A stretch of DNA of 64,000 bases from Fidelibacterota bacterium (GTDB lineage Bacteria > Fidelibacterota > Marinisomatia > Marinisomatales > UBA1611). The DNA lies in the NCBI GenBank assembly GCA_002708715.1, contig PAPB01000028.1:1-64000 (forward strand). The letters are read 5' to 3'. Made by a program: the position numbers and the translations under genes. Under the pieces are notes generated by a model. That model was not told the DNA's origin. It did not search any database and saw nothing but the letters and a program-made list of their open reading frames with translations. Shown one piece after another: positions 35,879 to 46,574 of this stretch (position 1 is the stretch's first letter; each line of letters starts with the position of its first letter).

Positions 35879-36607
35879 TTACGTTCTTTTTCTATTTACA
35901 ATCCATGAAACACCAATACTTGCTTCATAAAGTAAAGCTAATGGAAAAGACATAATCAACATAGATACTGGATCAGGAGGAGTTATAAATGAAGAGACTA
36001 CTAATATTGCTATAATTGAATGTCGTCTATAATGTCTCATGAAAGCTGGTGTTAGAATACCAATAGAAGATAAAATAAGTGATATCACAGGAAGCTGAAA
36101 AATGATACCAGCTCCTAATAACAACCAAGTTAAAAAACTAAAATAATATTGTATTGAAAAATTATTTTGAACATCGGGATTGCCAATGCCACTAAAAAAT
36201 TCCAAAGAATAGGGGACAATAACAAAATATCCAAAAAGTACTCCCCCAACAAAAGATGTAAATCCAAAGAATACTACTGGAAAAACAAATCTTTTTTCAT
36301 TAGCTAAAAGCCCAGGAGCAATAAACTTCCATGTTTGATAGATTAGATAAGGTAATGAAATAATAAATCCTGAAATAAAAGAAATAAACCATTTAATTAA
36401 AAACATACCTTGAACTGTTAACACCTGAAGTTTAATAGGATGGGTGGTTATTTTTGTTGGGTTCAATAAAATATTTAAGATTATATCAATATTACTAAAT
36501 GAAATAATCGATCCTATTGCAATCGCTATGAGAGACCTTACCAGCCTCCATCTGAGTTCCTCTAGATGGTCTAAAAAACCCATATCTTGATTATTTTTTT
36601 TTAACAA
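35879..36607 (-). CDS. tatC: Sec-independent translocase subunit TatC
   Basis: A 242-residue protein with six TM segments. The TatC signature MGFLDHLEELRWRLVRS is at the N-terminus, with SFITPPDP near the C-terminus. It recognises twin-arginine signal peptides and exports folded proteins. The listed start is TTG; ATG at 36583 gives a shorter protein beginning at MGFLDHLEEL and is also possible. No tatA/B gene is in the window. It is 2 bp after meaB. Confidence 0.97.
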   Translation of the reverse strand: MLKKNNQDMGFLDHLEELRWRLVRSLIAIAIGSIISFSNIDIILNILLNPTKITTHPIKLQVLTVQGMFLIKWFISFISGFIISLPYLIYQTWKFIAPGLLANEKRFVFPVVFFGFTSFVGGVLFGYFVIVPYSLEFFSGIGNPDVQNNFSIQYYFSFLTWLLLGAGIIFQLPVISLILSSIGILTPAFMRHYRRHSIIAILVVSSFITPPDPVSMLIMSFPLALLYEASIGVSWIVNRKRT

Positions 36608-36609
36608 TC

Positions 36610-37545
36610 TTATTGCTTTTCCAGAAGTTGTTTTGCCATTAGATGGGGTGGCAATACAATCTTATCTAATGATTTTGTAGCTTGATTAAGTTGATTAATT
36701 TTATCAGTGTTCCAAAAAGAATTTTCTAAGTTAAGCCTTATAAGGCTTAGTACCCTTTCTTTGTATCTGTGAAGACGACGATATTCTAAACTACCATTAA
36801 TGCTCATGGATTTTAATAAGTTTTGAATCCCTACAAAAAGTTCTATCACACCATCCTTTTTTGTTGCAATAGTGTTAAAAACTGGCGGCTCAACATTATC
36901 TGCTTTTTTTACAGTATGTAAAATATTTTTTAGAATCGTAGCAATTCGATTTGCGCCATTTCTATCTGATTTATTAATTACAAATAAATCTGCAATTTCC
37001 AATAGGCCTGCTTTCATAAGTTGTATTTCGTCTCCTGACTCTGGTACGAGAATAACAATACAAATATCAGCTACATTCATAATATCATGCTCGCCTTGTC
37101 CTACACCAACAGTCTCATAAAAAATAATATCCTTACCACTCGCGGCTAACACATCTCCAATTTCTTGAGCCTTATTGGAAAGCCCACCCAAATTACAATG
37201 ATTACCCACACTACGGAGGAACACACGATCATCCCAAGAATATTGATTCATCCTTACTCTATCGCCAAGTAATGCACCACCAGTAAATGGACTTGTAGGA
37301 TCTACAGCCACGACTCCTACAGTTTTATTATTTGCTAAATAAGTCTCAATTAAAGCATTTGTTAAAGTACTTTTTCCTGCACCTGGTGGTCCGGTAATAC
37401 CAATACGTATAGCATTGGAAGCATTTGCATGTACCTCACTTAAAAATGGTTCAGGAGGAGTTTGGTGATTTTCAATAAGCGTTATAGCTCTTGAAATCGA
37501 TCCATGGTTATTATCTAAAATACCATGGATAAGACTCTGAGGCAT
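36610..37545 (-). CDS. meaB: MeaB/ArgK-type P-loop GTPase
   Basis: A 311-residue G3E-family GTPase. The P-loop is GITGPPGAGKSTLTNALI (residues about 49-66), with VAVDPTSPFTGGALLGDRVRM in two parts and the guanine motif NKSD. MeaB protects and reactivates adenosylcobalamin-dependent methylmalonyl-CoA mutase and related mutases. No mutase gene is in the window, so the partner must be elsewhere. It lies directly after crp and before tatC with gaps of 0-2 bp. Confidence 0.94.
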   Translation of the reverse strand: MPQSLIHGILDNNHGSISRAITLIENHQTPPEPFLSEVHANASNAIRIGITGPPGAGKSTLTNALIETYLANNKTVGVVAVDPTSPFTGGALLGDRVRMNQYSWDDRVFLRSVGNHCNLGGLSNKAQEIGDVLAASGKDIIFYETVGVGQGEHDIMNVADICIVILVPESGDEIQLMKAGLLEIADLFVINKSDRNGANRIATILKNILHTVKKADNVEPPVFNTIATKKDGVIELFVGIQNLLKSMSINGSLEYRRLHRYKERVLSLIRLNLENSFWNTDKINQLNQATKSLDKIVLPPHLMAKQLLEKQ

Positions 37546-38229
37546 CTATGAATCAAACTCCTTAATAAAATTTTTATAATCTAAGATTATTAGTTCTCTA
37601 CCATGACGTTCAATATATTTTTCTTCTGCTAGTAGCCCCATAGCTCTAGATACTGTTTCTCGTGATGTGCCTGCCATATTTGCAATATCTTGTTGTATTG
37701 GTACTTTAGGTACAGTTACCTTGCCATTCCTAATCATTCCCTGTTCATCTGCAAAACGTATAATGCATAGGGCGATCCTTTTTTCTGCATCACTAAGTGA
37801 AAGACTTACTATTTGTCTATCACTTTTTCTCAATCTGGATGTCATTTCTTTCAATAGCTGAATAGCAATCTGAGGATAATTATGCAATACTTCTAAAAAG
37901 TCATGACGATTAAGTATAAGAACCTCAGTTTTTTCTAAAGCAATTACATTTGCAGATCTAGCCTCACCATCAAGCAAGGACATTTCTCCAAAAAAATCTC
38001 CAGCATTTAACATTGCGAGGATAACTTCTCTTCCATCCTTACTTAATCTTGTAATTTTAACACTTCCTTCAACTACAAAAAATAAATTTTCGCCTTCAGA
38101 TTCTTCTAAAAATATTAAATTACCATTCTCAAACTTTTTAGAGATCATTTTATCGGCAATATACCCTAACTCTTCATCCTTTAAATCCCAAAAAAGTGAT
38201 ACAGCTTTTAATAGTTCTGTCTTGTTCAT
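37546..38229 (-). CDS. Crp/Fnr-family transcription regulator
   Basis: A 227-residue regulator. The N-terminal cyclic-nucleotide-binding fold (about residues 15-125) includes GDFFGEMSLLDGEARSANV, close to the cAMP-binding PBC motif. The C-terminal winged helix has MAGTSRETVSRAMGLL (about 185-205). No N-terminal Cys cluster of FNR is present. It heads the long minus-strand run that includes meaB, tatC and the LPS genes, and its start lies 183 bp from rpsT on the other strand. Confidence 0.95.
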   Translation of the reverse strand: MNKTELLKAVSLFWDLKDEELGYIADKMISKKFENGNLIFLEESEGENLFFVVEGSVKITRLSKDGREVILAMLNAGDFFGEMSLLDGEARSANVIALEKTEVLILNRHDFLEVLHNYPQIAIQLLKEMTSRLRKSDRQIVSLSLSDAEKRIALCIIRFADEQGMIRNGKVTVPKVPIQQDIANMAGTSRETVSRAMGLLAEEKYIERHGRELIILDYKNFIKEFDS

Positions 38230-38352
38230 GTTCTAAAGATACCAATCATATATATATAATCAAATTTTTTAACGAATTATTAAACTAATTATATATTACA
38301 CTGAATCATATATAAATTCATAGTAATTTGATTATAAAAGTAAAAAGGATCA

Positions 38353-38380
38353 TTGACAGGGGAATTATTACAAGTGTAAT
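38353..38380 (+). promoter_or_regulatory. Sigma-70-type promoter of rpsT
   Basis: TTGACA at 38353-38358 and TGTAAT at 38375-38380 are separated by 16 bases. They lie 33 bases before the rpsT ATG. A short dyad (TATTACA-AG-TGTAATA, 38366-38381) covers the -10 and could bind a regulator. The consensus -35 supports an E. coli-like housekeeping sigma factor. Confidence 0.6.
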
Positions 38381-38412
38381 ATTGCCAGCTTTAATACAAA
38401 GGAAAACTTTTA

Positions 38413-38667
38413 ATGGATAGACATCCTCAACAACTAAAAAGAGAAAGACAAGATAAAAAGAGACGTGCTAGAAACGTAGATAGTCTTTCTAGATTGCGCA
38501 CACATATTAAAAAAGTCTTAGAATCTAGCTCAAAATCTGATGCTGAAAAAATCTACAGAACTACAGTTAGTATAATTGATAAAGCTGTAAGTAAAAATTT
38601 AATTCATAGCAAAACGGGTGCTCGAAGAAAAGCTCAGATTACCCGTCATATGAATTCTTTAGATTAG
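38413..38667 (+). CDS. rpsT: 30S ribosomal protein S20
   Basis: An 84-residue basic helical protein: QLKRERQDKKRRARN at the N-terminus, LRTHIKKVL, then KGLIH-like KNLIHSKTGARRKAQI (short motifs), all typical of S20. It binds 16S rRNA early in 30S assembly. It is a lone plus-strand gene with its own promoter, diverging from crp and converging on guaB. Confidence 0.97.
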   Translation: MDRHPQQLKRERQDKKRRARNVDSLSRLRTHIKKVLESSSKSDAEKIYRTTVSIIDKAVSKNLIHSKTGARRKAQITRHMNSLD

Positions 38668-38675
38668 AATAATAT

Positions 38676-40145
38676 TTAACTATCAGATACCTGATAGTTA
38701 GGTGCTTCTTTTACAATCCTAACCTCATGGGGATGGTTCTCTTTTATCCCCGCTGTAGTAATTTGAGTAAATACAGACTTATTTCCAAATTCAATAATAT
38801 TTTCACAACCACAATAGCCCATAGAAGATCTTATTCCTCCAATCAACTGATGAATGGTATTACGAACGGGCCCTCTATATGGTACCATTCCTTCGATACC
38901 TTCTGGTACTAATTTATTGGCATCCGCCCCTTCTTGAAAATATCGATCACCACTGCCCTTTTTCATTGCACCCATTGAACCCATACCTCTATATGATTTA
39001 TACTGACGCCCTTCATAGAGTATTGTCTCTCCTGGACTCTCATCCATGCCAGCTAAAAGGCTACCAAGCATAACTGAATTTGCACCAGCGGCTAAAGCCT
39101 TAGCCAAATCACCACTATAACGTAATCCACCATCAGCAATAACTGGTATATCTTCATTCCTAGCTACGTCAACAGAATCAATAATAGCAGTTAATTGAGG
39201 AACACCTACACCTGCTATTACTCGTGTCGTACAACTAGCGCCTGCGCCAATTCCTATTTTAACGCAGTCTACTCCTGCATCAATTAAGGCCTTAGTACCT
39301 TCACCAGTTGCTACATTTCCAGCAATTATCGATAACTGAGGAAAATCTGATTTTAATAATTCAATTGATTTTAATACCCCTTTTGAATGCCCATGCGCTG
39401 TATCTATCACAACAACATCTACATCTACCCTTAATAATTCAGCAGCACGCTCATAAGAGTCTTCAGATACACCAATCGCAGCACCAACCCTAAGCCTACC
39501 ATTATTATCCTTGCAAGCATTAGGATAATCTTCATTTTTTTGAATATCTTTTACTGTTATAAGTCCTGTAAGATTATGATTATCATCAACAACCAATAAT
39601 TTTTCAATTCTATGCTTTTGTAATATTTCTTTTGCTTTATTTAATGATGTTCCTACTGGGACTGTCACAAGATTATCACAAGTCATACGCTCTGACACAT
39701 TTAACATTTCATTTGTCTCAAACCTAATATCTCTATTAGTAATAATGCCTTTTAGCATTTCATTCTCAACAACTGGTAGACCACTTATTCTATACTCAGA
39801 CATAATCTTTTTTGCTTCAGCTATCGTAGCATTTTGATTTACAGTAATAGGATTTTGAATCATACCACTCTCTGATCTTTTAACCTTATCAACCATATTA
39901 ACTTGGTCTTCAATATCTAAATTTTTATGGATAACACCTAAACCTCCTGTCCTTGCAAGAGCTATTGCCATATCACTCTCGGTGACTGTATCCATAGCAG
40001 CACTTAATATGGGTATATTTAAATCAATATTTTTTGTTAGTTTTGTTTTCAAACTAACATCACGAGGGAGCACATTTGATTTTTGAGGCACTAATAAAAC
40101 ATCATCAAATGTAAAAGACTGCTTAAATGGTGGTCTATTTTTCAC
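38676..40145 (-). CDS. guaB: Inosine-5'-monophosphate dehydrogenase
   Basis: A 489-residue IMPDH. The TIM barrel starts with [19 protein letters not shown]; two CBS domains (about residues 95-205) are inserted. The catalytic Cys is in [17 protein letters not shown], followed by [19 protein letters not shown] and the flap region near [10 protein letters not shown]. It converts IMP to XMP, the committed step to GMP. The start is GTG. It is the last gene of the long 53339-38676 run, 2 bp after hutH. Confidence 0.97.
   Translation of the reverse strand: MKNRPPFKQSFTFDDVLLVPQKSNVLPRDVSLKTKLTKNIDLNIPILSAAMDTVTESDMAIALARTGGLGVIHKNLDIEDQVNMVDKVKRSESGMIQNPITVNQNATIAEAKKIMSEYRISGLPVVENEMLKGIITNRDIRFETNEMLNVSERMTCDNLVTVPVGTSLNKAKEILQKHRIEKLLVVDDNHNLTGLITVKDIQKNEDYPNACKDNNGRLRVGAAIGVSEDSYERAAELLRVDVDVVVIDTAHGHSKGVLKSIELLKSDFPQLSIIAGNVATGEGTKALIDAGVDCVKIGIGAGASCTTRVIAGVGVPQLTAIIDSVDVARNEDIPVIADGGLRYSGDLAKALAAGANSVMLGSLLAGMDESPGETILYEGRQYKSYRGMGSMGAMKKGSGDRYFQEGADANKLVPEGIEGMVPYRGPVRNTIHQLIGGIRSSMGYCGCENIIEFGNKSVFTQITTAGIKENHPHEVRIVKEAPNYQVSDS
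38677..38700. terminator. Hairpin shared by converging guaB and rpsT
   Basis: A perfect 10-bp stem (TAACTATCAG / CTGATAGTTA) with a 4-base loop covers the last codons and stop of guaB and lies 9 bases after the rpsT stop. It could end transcription in both directions. No long T-run follows on either strand, so this is a weak call. Confidence 0.4.
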
Positions 40146-40147
40146 TT

Positions 40148-41674
40148 TTACTCCAACGTTAAAACTTCAGAGATAATATCTAATATTGTTCCAGATCGAA
40201 CAAATTTAGTGACGCTATTAATTTCATTATACAACGATCGATCTCCACTTTGAAAAGAACAATATTTATTTAATGCTTTCAATATAGGTTTAGTCCCATG
40301 ACCTGCATCTAAATCTGAAGAACAAATATAATAAGCTGCACCTGCTACAATCAATTCTATTGATAATATTTTATCAATATTTTTTTGTATACCCATCAGC
40401 TTATATCCTGCCCAAGGCGCCATACTTACTATATCTTCTTGTCCACCAGACGTTGGCATTGAATCTATACTCGCAGGATGAGATAAAGTTTTATTTTCAG
40501 ATGCAAGAGCAGAAGCGGTAACATGCGCAATCATATACCCAGATTCTATGCCTGGAGTTTTTGTTACAAAGGGAGGTATTTTATCTTTAATACCCTTCAT
40601 GAAATAATGAATTCTTCTTTCTGATATTGCACCAAGTTCTGAAAAAGAGATTGCAAGTGAGTCTAAAGCCAATGCTACATGTTCAGCATGAAAATGTCCA
40701 GAACTGACAATGTTATTATTATCAAAAATTAAAGGATTATCGCTAATACTATTTATCTCATTGTTAATTATTTTTGCAGAATTTGCAAATATATCTCTAC
40801 AAGCTCCATGAATATGAGGTATACAACGAAAGCTATAAGGATCTTGTACTTTCCCACAATTGTTATGCGATTTTACTACTCCACTGTTATTTAATAATCT
40901 ATATACATTATTCGCACTAGATCTTTGTCCTAAATGCAGTTTAAGAGTATGAATTTTTTTTTGAAAAACTTTTCTACTTGAAAAACTATTTTCTACAGAG
41001 ATTGCGCCAGCAATATCTGCAACTTTTAATAACCGCTCACCATTAATTAAATTATTAATTGCAATCGCGGTAGATACTTGAGTACCATTAATTAGACTGA
41101 TACCTTCCTTTGGCTTCAGTGACAAGGGTCTAATTCTTACTTTACTTAATGCTGCCGTTGTTTTAATTCTTTCACCTTTACAAAAAACTTCACCTTCGCC
41201 TATTAGTGCTAGAGCCAAATGTCCTAATGGTGCTAAATCACCACTTGCACCAACTGACCCTTTTTCAGGAATAACAGGTAAAATATCTTTATTTAAAAAT
41301 TGTATAATTTTTTTAGCTAATTCTATACTGACACCACTATATCCTTTAGAAAAAGTAAGTAATTTCAAAAAAAGTATTGTACGAACAAGACCTAAACTCA
41401 TTGGCGCACCAGTGCCAGATGCGTGACTCCTGACTAAATTCATTTGAAGTTTTGCTATATGAGGAGAATCAATTGTGATATGGCTAAGATTACCAAATCC
41501 AGTATTAACTCCGTAAATGGATTTACCTTTTTTGAGGGCATTTATTAAATGATTATGAGATTTTATAATTCTCTTTTCTGATTTACTAGAAAGTAAAACT
41601 TTTACAGGACCTTTGTAAAAAGGATAAAAATCTTTGTAGGTACGATTTTTATTTGAAACAAGTAGGGTTTCCAT
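40148..41674 (-). CDS. hutH: Histidine ammonia-lyase
   Basis: A 508-residue MIO enzyme from ATG 41674 (a TTG lies one codon upstream). The Ala-Ser-Gly that forms the MIO electrophile is at 143-145 in [12 protein letters not shown]. Tyr54 (YGVNTGFG), His84 (SHASG) and the [20 protein letters not shown] and GGQEDIVSM segments match histidine rather than phenylalanine lyases. It releases ammonia from His to give urocanate. No hutU, hutI or hutG is nearby; it stands between dinG and guaB. Confidence 0.92.
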   Translation of the reverse strand: METLLVSNKNRTYKDFYPFYKGPVKVLLSSKSEKRIIKSHNHLINALKKGKSIYGVNTGFGNLSHITIDSPHIAKLQMNLVRSHASGTGAPMSLGLVRTILFLKLLTFSKGYSGVSIELAKKIIQFLNKDILPVIPEKGSVGASGDLAPLGHLALALIGEGEVFCKGERIKTTAALSKVRIRPLSLKPKEGISLINGTQVSTAIAINNLINGERLLKVADIAGAISVENSFSSRKVFQKKIHTLKLHLGQRSSANNVYRLLNNSGVVKSHNNCGKVQDPYSFRCIPHIHGACRDIFANSAKIINNEINSISDNPLIFDNNNIVSSGHFHAEHVALALDSLAISFSELGAISERRIHYFMKGIKDKIPPFVTKTPGIESGYMIAHVTASALASENKTLSHPASIDSMPTSGGQEDIVSMAPWAGYKLMGIQKNIDKILSIELIVAGAAYYICSSDLDAGHGTKPILKALNKYCSFQSGDRSLYNEINSVTKFVRSGTILDIISEVLTLE

Positions 41675-41722
41675 CAACTAATTTATAGAGTCTTATCTAT
41701 TGATTCCAATGATAGAAAATTG

Positions 41723-44533
41723 TTATTTAATTGAATAAAATTCTGAAAAAGTATGCATTTCTACTGGCAATGATTGACTGAAAATTTCACCATATCTTTT
41801 TACAACTATACGATTATCTAAACATAAAAATTTTCCTGCATCATAGCTCGTTCTTATAAGCCTTCCAAAACCTTGTCTAAACCGAATTGCAGCTTCAGGA
41901 AGACTGTACTCCATAAAGCTATTTCCACCCATTTTATTAACATATTCCGAGTATGATTTGATTAAAGGTTCACTTGGGACATCAAAAGGCAACTTAACCA
42001 AAACTAAAATTTCTAATAAGTCCCCAGGCAAATCCACTCCCTCCCAAAAACTATTTGTACCAAATAATATTCCGTTTGGATTTTGATGCATACCTTTTAT
42101 AATTGCTGGTTTTGAAGCTCCTCTTGTTTGAGCAAAAAGAGGCAAATCCCTTCCATCTTTTTTCGCTCTTAATTCTTTAGCTGTATCACTTAAAGCTTTA
42201 ATTGATGTAAATAGGACCATTATCCTTTTATTAAATGTCTTATGTAAATAATATACTAATTCGGAAATCGCTTTTGAATCGTTTGATATTTCACGAGCTC
42301 CTCCATATTGATAATAGCTTACTTGTTCATTATAGAAGAAAGGACTTAAAAAATCTTTTGTCAAGACATTGCCATAATCTCCAAGCCCAATTCTTCCAAG
42401 AAAATAACTAAATGAGTTTTGTACCTTTAATGTTGCAGAAGTTAGAATGCAATTTTCTAATTGATTAAAAAAAGAAGTATGTAAAGTATCTGAGACATCT
42501 ACCAAAGAAGCATGCAATGATATTTGTAGTATTTGATTCTCACTACCTCGGCTTCTATATTCTCCTTCCATCCAATAAACCCACTCAGAATTTTGGTTTT
42601 CAGTTAAATGAACTATTGTATTCAATAAAACAGTGGACGTCTCTAAACCTTGTTCTATAATATTATGCAATACTGTATAGTCAGATCTTTTTGGATCCAT
42701 TTCAAGTATCATCTTTTTCATTTTATCCAAAATAGAAAAAATTATTTCAAAACTTTTTTTCAATGAATCTAAGCTTAGTTTAGTAGAAGCATATATTTTA
42801 TCAATATTCCCAAGTATTGGCTTGTCTTGATATGCTTTGGTAGGAGAATATCTATGCTGGTTATCATCAACAAGATCCGTCATAAAACTTTTTAAATATT
42901 GCGATGCATTTTGAACAGCAGCCTTTAATTCTTCTCTACTGTTTTTAACATCGCTATTTATTTCAGATATATTATTTAATATATTGTTCCAACGATTAGA
43001 TCTAGGATGAGATGGATCCAAAGTTTGTAATTGATAGGTGACTTGCTGCTCATTCCATTCAACTTTAAACTGATCATACGCCGCTTTAACTAAATTATGG
43101 GCCTCATCAACAATCACCGAAGAATAGGAAGGTAAAAGACCTTCCTGAGATACATTTGTCATTAGCAGCGAGTGATTTGCAACAATAATGTGTGCCTGAA
43201 AAATATTTTTTTTAAGATTTCCATAATAGCATCCTCTATGCCGATTGCAAATTTCACTAGTACAAAACCCAGTATCACTAGATATTGCAGATTTAAGCCA
43301 ATTTCTCCTTGTGTTTAAAAAACCCGAGCACTCCGCAATATCTCCAGTTTTAGTCCAAAATAACCAAAATACGATTGGAATTAAAGCCTCAAGGTCAATA
43401 TGATCTAGAGTTTTTGCATCAGATATAAGCCAATTGAACCGAGTCTTACAGATATAATTTTTTCTACCTTTTAGCATCACTGCTTTTATAGGGACATCTA
43501 AAGCAGTAGAGAGCAAAGGTAAATCTTTATGAAATAATTGATCTTGCAAATGTTTTGTATTGCACGCGATAATAACAGGGCCATTTTCTTCTACATTTCC
43601 ACTCTCTTTAATTGCACCAAAAAGATATGCCATTGTTTTACCTAGACCAGTACCAGCCTCCAATACACCAATTTTACCATTTTCTGATAATATATCGTTA
43701 ACTAGTTGAGCATACTCTTTTTGATTTGGCCTACTTTCAAAATTTGGATGTACATTGGATAGAGTTCCACTTTCACCAAAAACATCATCTGCAGAAAGTG
43801 ATTGGATATCCCTTTTACCATTGTGGCTGTATATATTAGTCTGGCATTGTGGAATGTTTTTTTGTTCAATCATTCCTTTTTTTAAATCGCCTTGTTTTAT
43901 TAATGTATTTGCTAAATTAACATAAAGCTGAATGTTTGGTATGTCTGTGCCTTGAATAAGGGAATTTACTTTTGATATCAATTCTAATGGATATCCAGCA
44001 ATTTCATTTATTAATTCTAAAAAAATTTGGCCTGTATTTTCCGTATCATTCTCAGCTCTATGCGCACCCTCAGAAGATAAACCATAATAGTCTGATAAAG
44101 CACTTAAATTAAAAACTGGCTGATCAAACAAGAGACTCCTCGCAAGTTGAAGGGTATCATACTTAATAAAATTCTTTTCTTTTTTTCCATGACGTAAACA
44201 AAGTTGAGAAAGAAATTTTTCATCAAAATGAATATTATGAGCAACAAGAGGTATATCATCTAAAAAATTTAAAAACTCATCAATTATTTTTTCTTCATTA
44301 GGAGCCTTACTTACCATTATGTTAGATATACCTGTAATATCTGATATAATAGCTGGAATATTGCGTCCAGGATTTACTAAGCTTACAAAACGATCTACTA
44401 TTTCACCATTTTCAAACCGAATAGCAGCGATCTCTATAATTCTATCATTTATAGGGTCTAATCCTGTTGTTTCAAAATCAAATGCAGTAAAAGATGACAG
44501 GTCTAAAGATTGAAGTAATTTTTGAGTATTCAA
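41723..44533 (-). CDS. DinG-family helicase with N-terminal DnaQ-like exonuclease
   Basis: A 936-residue protein with a TTG start. The N-terminal DEDDh exonuclease has DFETTG (Asp19, Glu21), AHNIHFD and HRAENDTE (His158, Asp163). The C-terminal XPD/DinG helicase has EAGTGLGKT (about 292-300), VDEAHN and a final RFRQGFGRLIRT box. Cysteines in the YICKTRF, AECSGF and FCTSEICNRHRGC segments may ligate an Fe-S cluster, as in DinG/XPD. It should unwind or degrade DNA in repair. The same fusion occurs in Bacillus DinG. Confidence 0.92.
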   Translation of the reverse strand: MNTQKLLQSLDLSSFTAFDFETTGLDPINDRIIEIAAIRFENGEIVDRFVSLVNPGRNIPAIISDITGISNIMVSKAPNEEKIIDEFLNFLDDIPLVAHNIHFDEKFLSQLCLRHGKKEKNFIKYDTLQLARSLLFDQPVFNLSALSDYYGLSSEGAHRAENDTENTGQIFLELINEIAGYPLELISKVNSLIQGTDIPNIQLYVNLANTLIKQGDLKKGMIEQKNIPQCQTNIYSHNGKRDIQSLSADDVFGESGTLSNVHPNFESRPNQKEYAQLVNDILSENGKIGVLEAGTGLGKTMAYLFGAIKESGNVEENGPVIIACNTKHLQDQLFHKDLPLLSTALDVPIKAVMLKGRKNYICKTRFNWLISDAKTLDHIDLEALIPIVFWLFWTKTGDIAECSGFLNTRRNWLKSAISSDTGFCTSEICNRHRGCYYGNLKKNIFQAHIIVANHSLLMTNVSQEGLLPSYSSVIVDEAHNLVKAAYDQFKVEWNEQQVTYQLQTLDPSHPRSNRWNNILNNISEINSDVKNSREELKAAVQNASQYLKSFMTDLVDDNQHRYSPTKAYQDKPILGNIDKIYASTKLSLDSLKKSFEIIFSILDKMKKMILEMDPKRSDYTVLHNIIEQGLETSTVLLNTIVHLTENQNSEWVYWMEGEYRSRGSENQILQISLHASLVDVSDTLHTSFFNQLENCILTSATLKVQNSFSYFLGRIGLGDYGNVLTKDFLSPFFYNEQVSYYQYGGAREISNDSKAISELVYYLHKTFNKRIMVLFTSIKALSDTAKELRAKKDGRDLPLFAQTRGASKPAIIKGMHQNPNGILFGTNSFWEGVDLPGDLLEILVLVKLPFDVPSEPLIKSYSEYVNKMGGNSFMEYSLPEAAIRFRQGFGRLIRTSYDAGKFLCLDNRIVVKRYGEIFSQSLPVEMHTFSEFYSIK

Positions 44534-44544
44534 TTAGTCGACTG

Positions 44545-45759
44545 CTATGAAAAAAGGATTTTAAAATAAAAAAGAGGGCTAGAGAGTTCATCTTTTGGAA
44601 TTTCATTAGATAGCATACCTGATATTATTTCCTGAACCTCTTTATTTCTAGATGCTCTATTAATAACAAAGTTCAATAAAAAACTAGATCTAGATAAAGA
44701 TTGTAATTTTGTACTGGTTCGCAACTCTTTTCCTATCTCATCCCATAGTAGCAGGTCATACATTTTCAGCATATTCTCAGAATAGTCTCCTGATTGCTTT
44801 GCTTTTCGTACAACAGATATAGCATATTTTGCGGAGACCATAGCATTACCAATACCTTCCCCTGTAAAGGGATCAATTAATCCAGCAGAATCTCCAAGCA
44901 ACATATAACCATCTCCATGATTTTTTCTATGAACACTTCCCATTGGCAGGTTCCATCCTTTTGGATTTTCTAATGGTTTTGCATTTGAGAATCTCTCTTT
45001 GAAATATTTTGATAGAGTTACTTCATTTAAAATATTTCTTAAAGTTCTGTCTTCTTTTTTTGCATCATTCTTGCTTAAACCGATACCAATATTTGCTTTG
45101 TTATTTCCAGCAGGGAATAACCAAAAGTATCCAGGTTTAACTTCGCTTATATAGTGAAGTTCAATCTGATTTGAAAGTCCAGTTATACCTTCATAATAAC
45201 ACCTTATCGCAACTGCCGTATTATCCATGTCCCTCTTATAAGTTTTTGACTTTCTTGCGATAACAGAATTTGCACCATCACATCCTAAGATAATTGGAGC
45301 CTCAATTATCTTTTCAATTCCTTCATTATCGACTCCACAAATACCGATAAGTTTGTTTTTTTCATAGATTAAATCTTTAACCTTAAAGCCCTCAAGTGTA
45401 TCCGTAACGCTTTTGGCTTTATTAAATAAATAATTATCAAAAATTTCTCTAGGGATCACAAAACCTTTAGTAATATGATTGTTATTTTTATTACCCTTAA
45501 GATGAACATCAAATTGACTATGGTTGGGTCCACCAAATGTAATTCTATTTATCTCAGAACCGTTTAACTTTTCGACTTCACTAATTAAATTTAGCTCTTC
45601 CATAATACGAACACTTTTACCAGATAATGCATCCCCACAAATTTTATCTCTAGGGAATATAGCTTTATCAAGAAGAATACAATTTAAATTATATTTGTCT
45701 GCATAAAGAGCAGCTGTAGAGCCAGCAGGACCAGCCCCGACAATTATCGCATCATACAT
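44545..45759 (-). CDS. Geranylgeranyl reductase-family FAD oxidoreductase
   Basis: A 404-residue flavoprotein. The FAD fold starts with IIVGAGPAGSTAAL, followed by KICGDALSG (residues about 40-48) and a second motif DSAGLIDPFTGEGIGNAM, characteristic of this family. Members reduce prenyl double bonds of quinones or lipids, or act as monooxygenase-like enzymes. A polyprenyl synthase is elsewhere in the window but not adjacent. The substrate is not determined. Confidence 0.88.
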   Translation of the reverse strand: MYDAIIVGAGPAGSTAALYADKYNLNCILLDKAIFPRDKICGDALSGKSVRIMEELNLISEVEKLNGSEINRITFGGPNHSQFDVHLKGNKNNNHITKGFVIPREIFDNYLFNKAKSVTDTLEGFKVKDLIYEKNKLIGICGVDNEGIEKIIEAPIILGCDGANSVIARKSKTYKRDMDNTAVAIRCYYEGITGLSNQIELHYISEVKPGYFWLFPAGNNKANIGIGLSKNDAKKEDRTLRNILNEVTLSKYFKERFSNAKPLENPKGWNLPMGSVHRKNHGDGYMLLGDSAGLIDPFTGEGIGNAMVSAKYAISVVRKAKQSGDYSENMLKMYDLLLWDEIGKELRTSTKLQSLSRSSFLLNFVINRASRNKEVQEIISGMLSNEIPKDELSSPLFYFKILFS

Positions 45760-45761
45760 AT

Positions 45762-46571
45762 TTATTCTTCTAAAAAGTCTACACCAAAAGATGGAAATAC
45801 AATGCCATATCGAAAATAATTTATTGTCCTAATAATAAAAAATAAACTGCATAGTGGGATTAAAAACCAAGGCACACGAACACATAAAAACATTGCAAAA
45901 GAAAATAAAGGAAAAAATCTGGCTCTTTGTAAATGTCGAACGTGATTAGGCCAAACTAATGTAATTAATGGAAATGGTACTGAAACTGAACCGGCTGTAC
46001 TTATAATAGGATCATCCAAATAGATACCTAACACCACAGAAAAAAGCATCAATAATAAAGAAAAGGAAAAATATTCGATTTTATTATTCCAATCAAAATG
46101 ATTCCACTCACCTTTGTTTTCATCTAAAATTAATGGAAATTGAAAAACTAAAAGTCCAGATAAAAATGCTAATGAATAAGGAATCAAACCAATAAAATTT
46201 GGTAATAACCCACTTACCCCAATGTTTCCAAAAATAAGTAGTAGGTATGATACAATTGTATGAATTAAAATTTCTCTATTACTAAGAATTTTTGATCCAA
46301 CTTCCCATAAATTATTTGGTTTTAATATAAATAAATATAATATTGAAATAATTATAATTTTCATTAAGCCAATAGCCCAACCTTGCCATGACCAGTAAAC
46401 AAATCGTTCGTTTATATCTATCCCAACAACAGTACCCGCGACGACTAGAGTCCATAAAGAAAATAATCTAAGCAATCCCATAGAGTCCATTTTCTTACCT
46501 AGATCAACAAACAAAGAATTTAATCGATTAAAATAGTTTGATTTTTTAGGAAATAAACGAGCGATAATCAT
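45762..46571 (-). CDS. Integral membrane protein of unknown family
   Basis: A 269-residue protein with about seven hydrophobic segments spread over its length and short, partly charged loops. I do not recognise the family. It lies 2 bp before the flavoprotein gene and 3 bp after the NSS transporter gene, so it is translated from the same mRNA. No catalytic motif is apparent. Confidence 0.7.
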   Translation of the reverse strand: MIIARLFPKKSNYFNRLNSLFVDLGKKMDSMGLLRLFSLWTLVVAGTVVGIDINERFVYWSWQGWAIGLMKIIIISILYLFILKPNNLWEVGSKILSNREILIHTIVSYLLLIFGNIGVSGLLPNFIGLIPYSLAFLSGLLVFQFPLILDENKGEWNHFDWNNKIEYFSFSLLLMLFSVVLGIYLDDPIISTAGSVSVPFPLITLVWPNHVRHLQRARFFPLFSFAMFLCVRVPWFLIPLCSLFFIIRTINYFRYGIVFPSFGVDFLEE

Positions 46572-46574
46572 AAA

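Noticed and set aside
38727-39493. Short plus-strand ORFs inside guaB
   Set aside because: Antisense shadows of a highly conserved gene.
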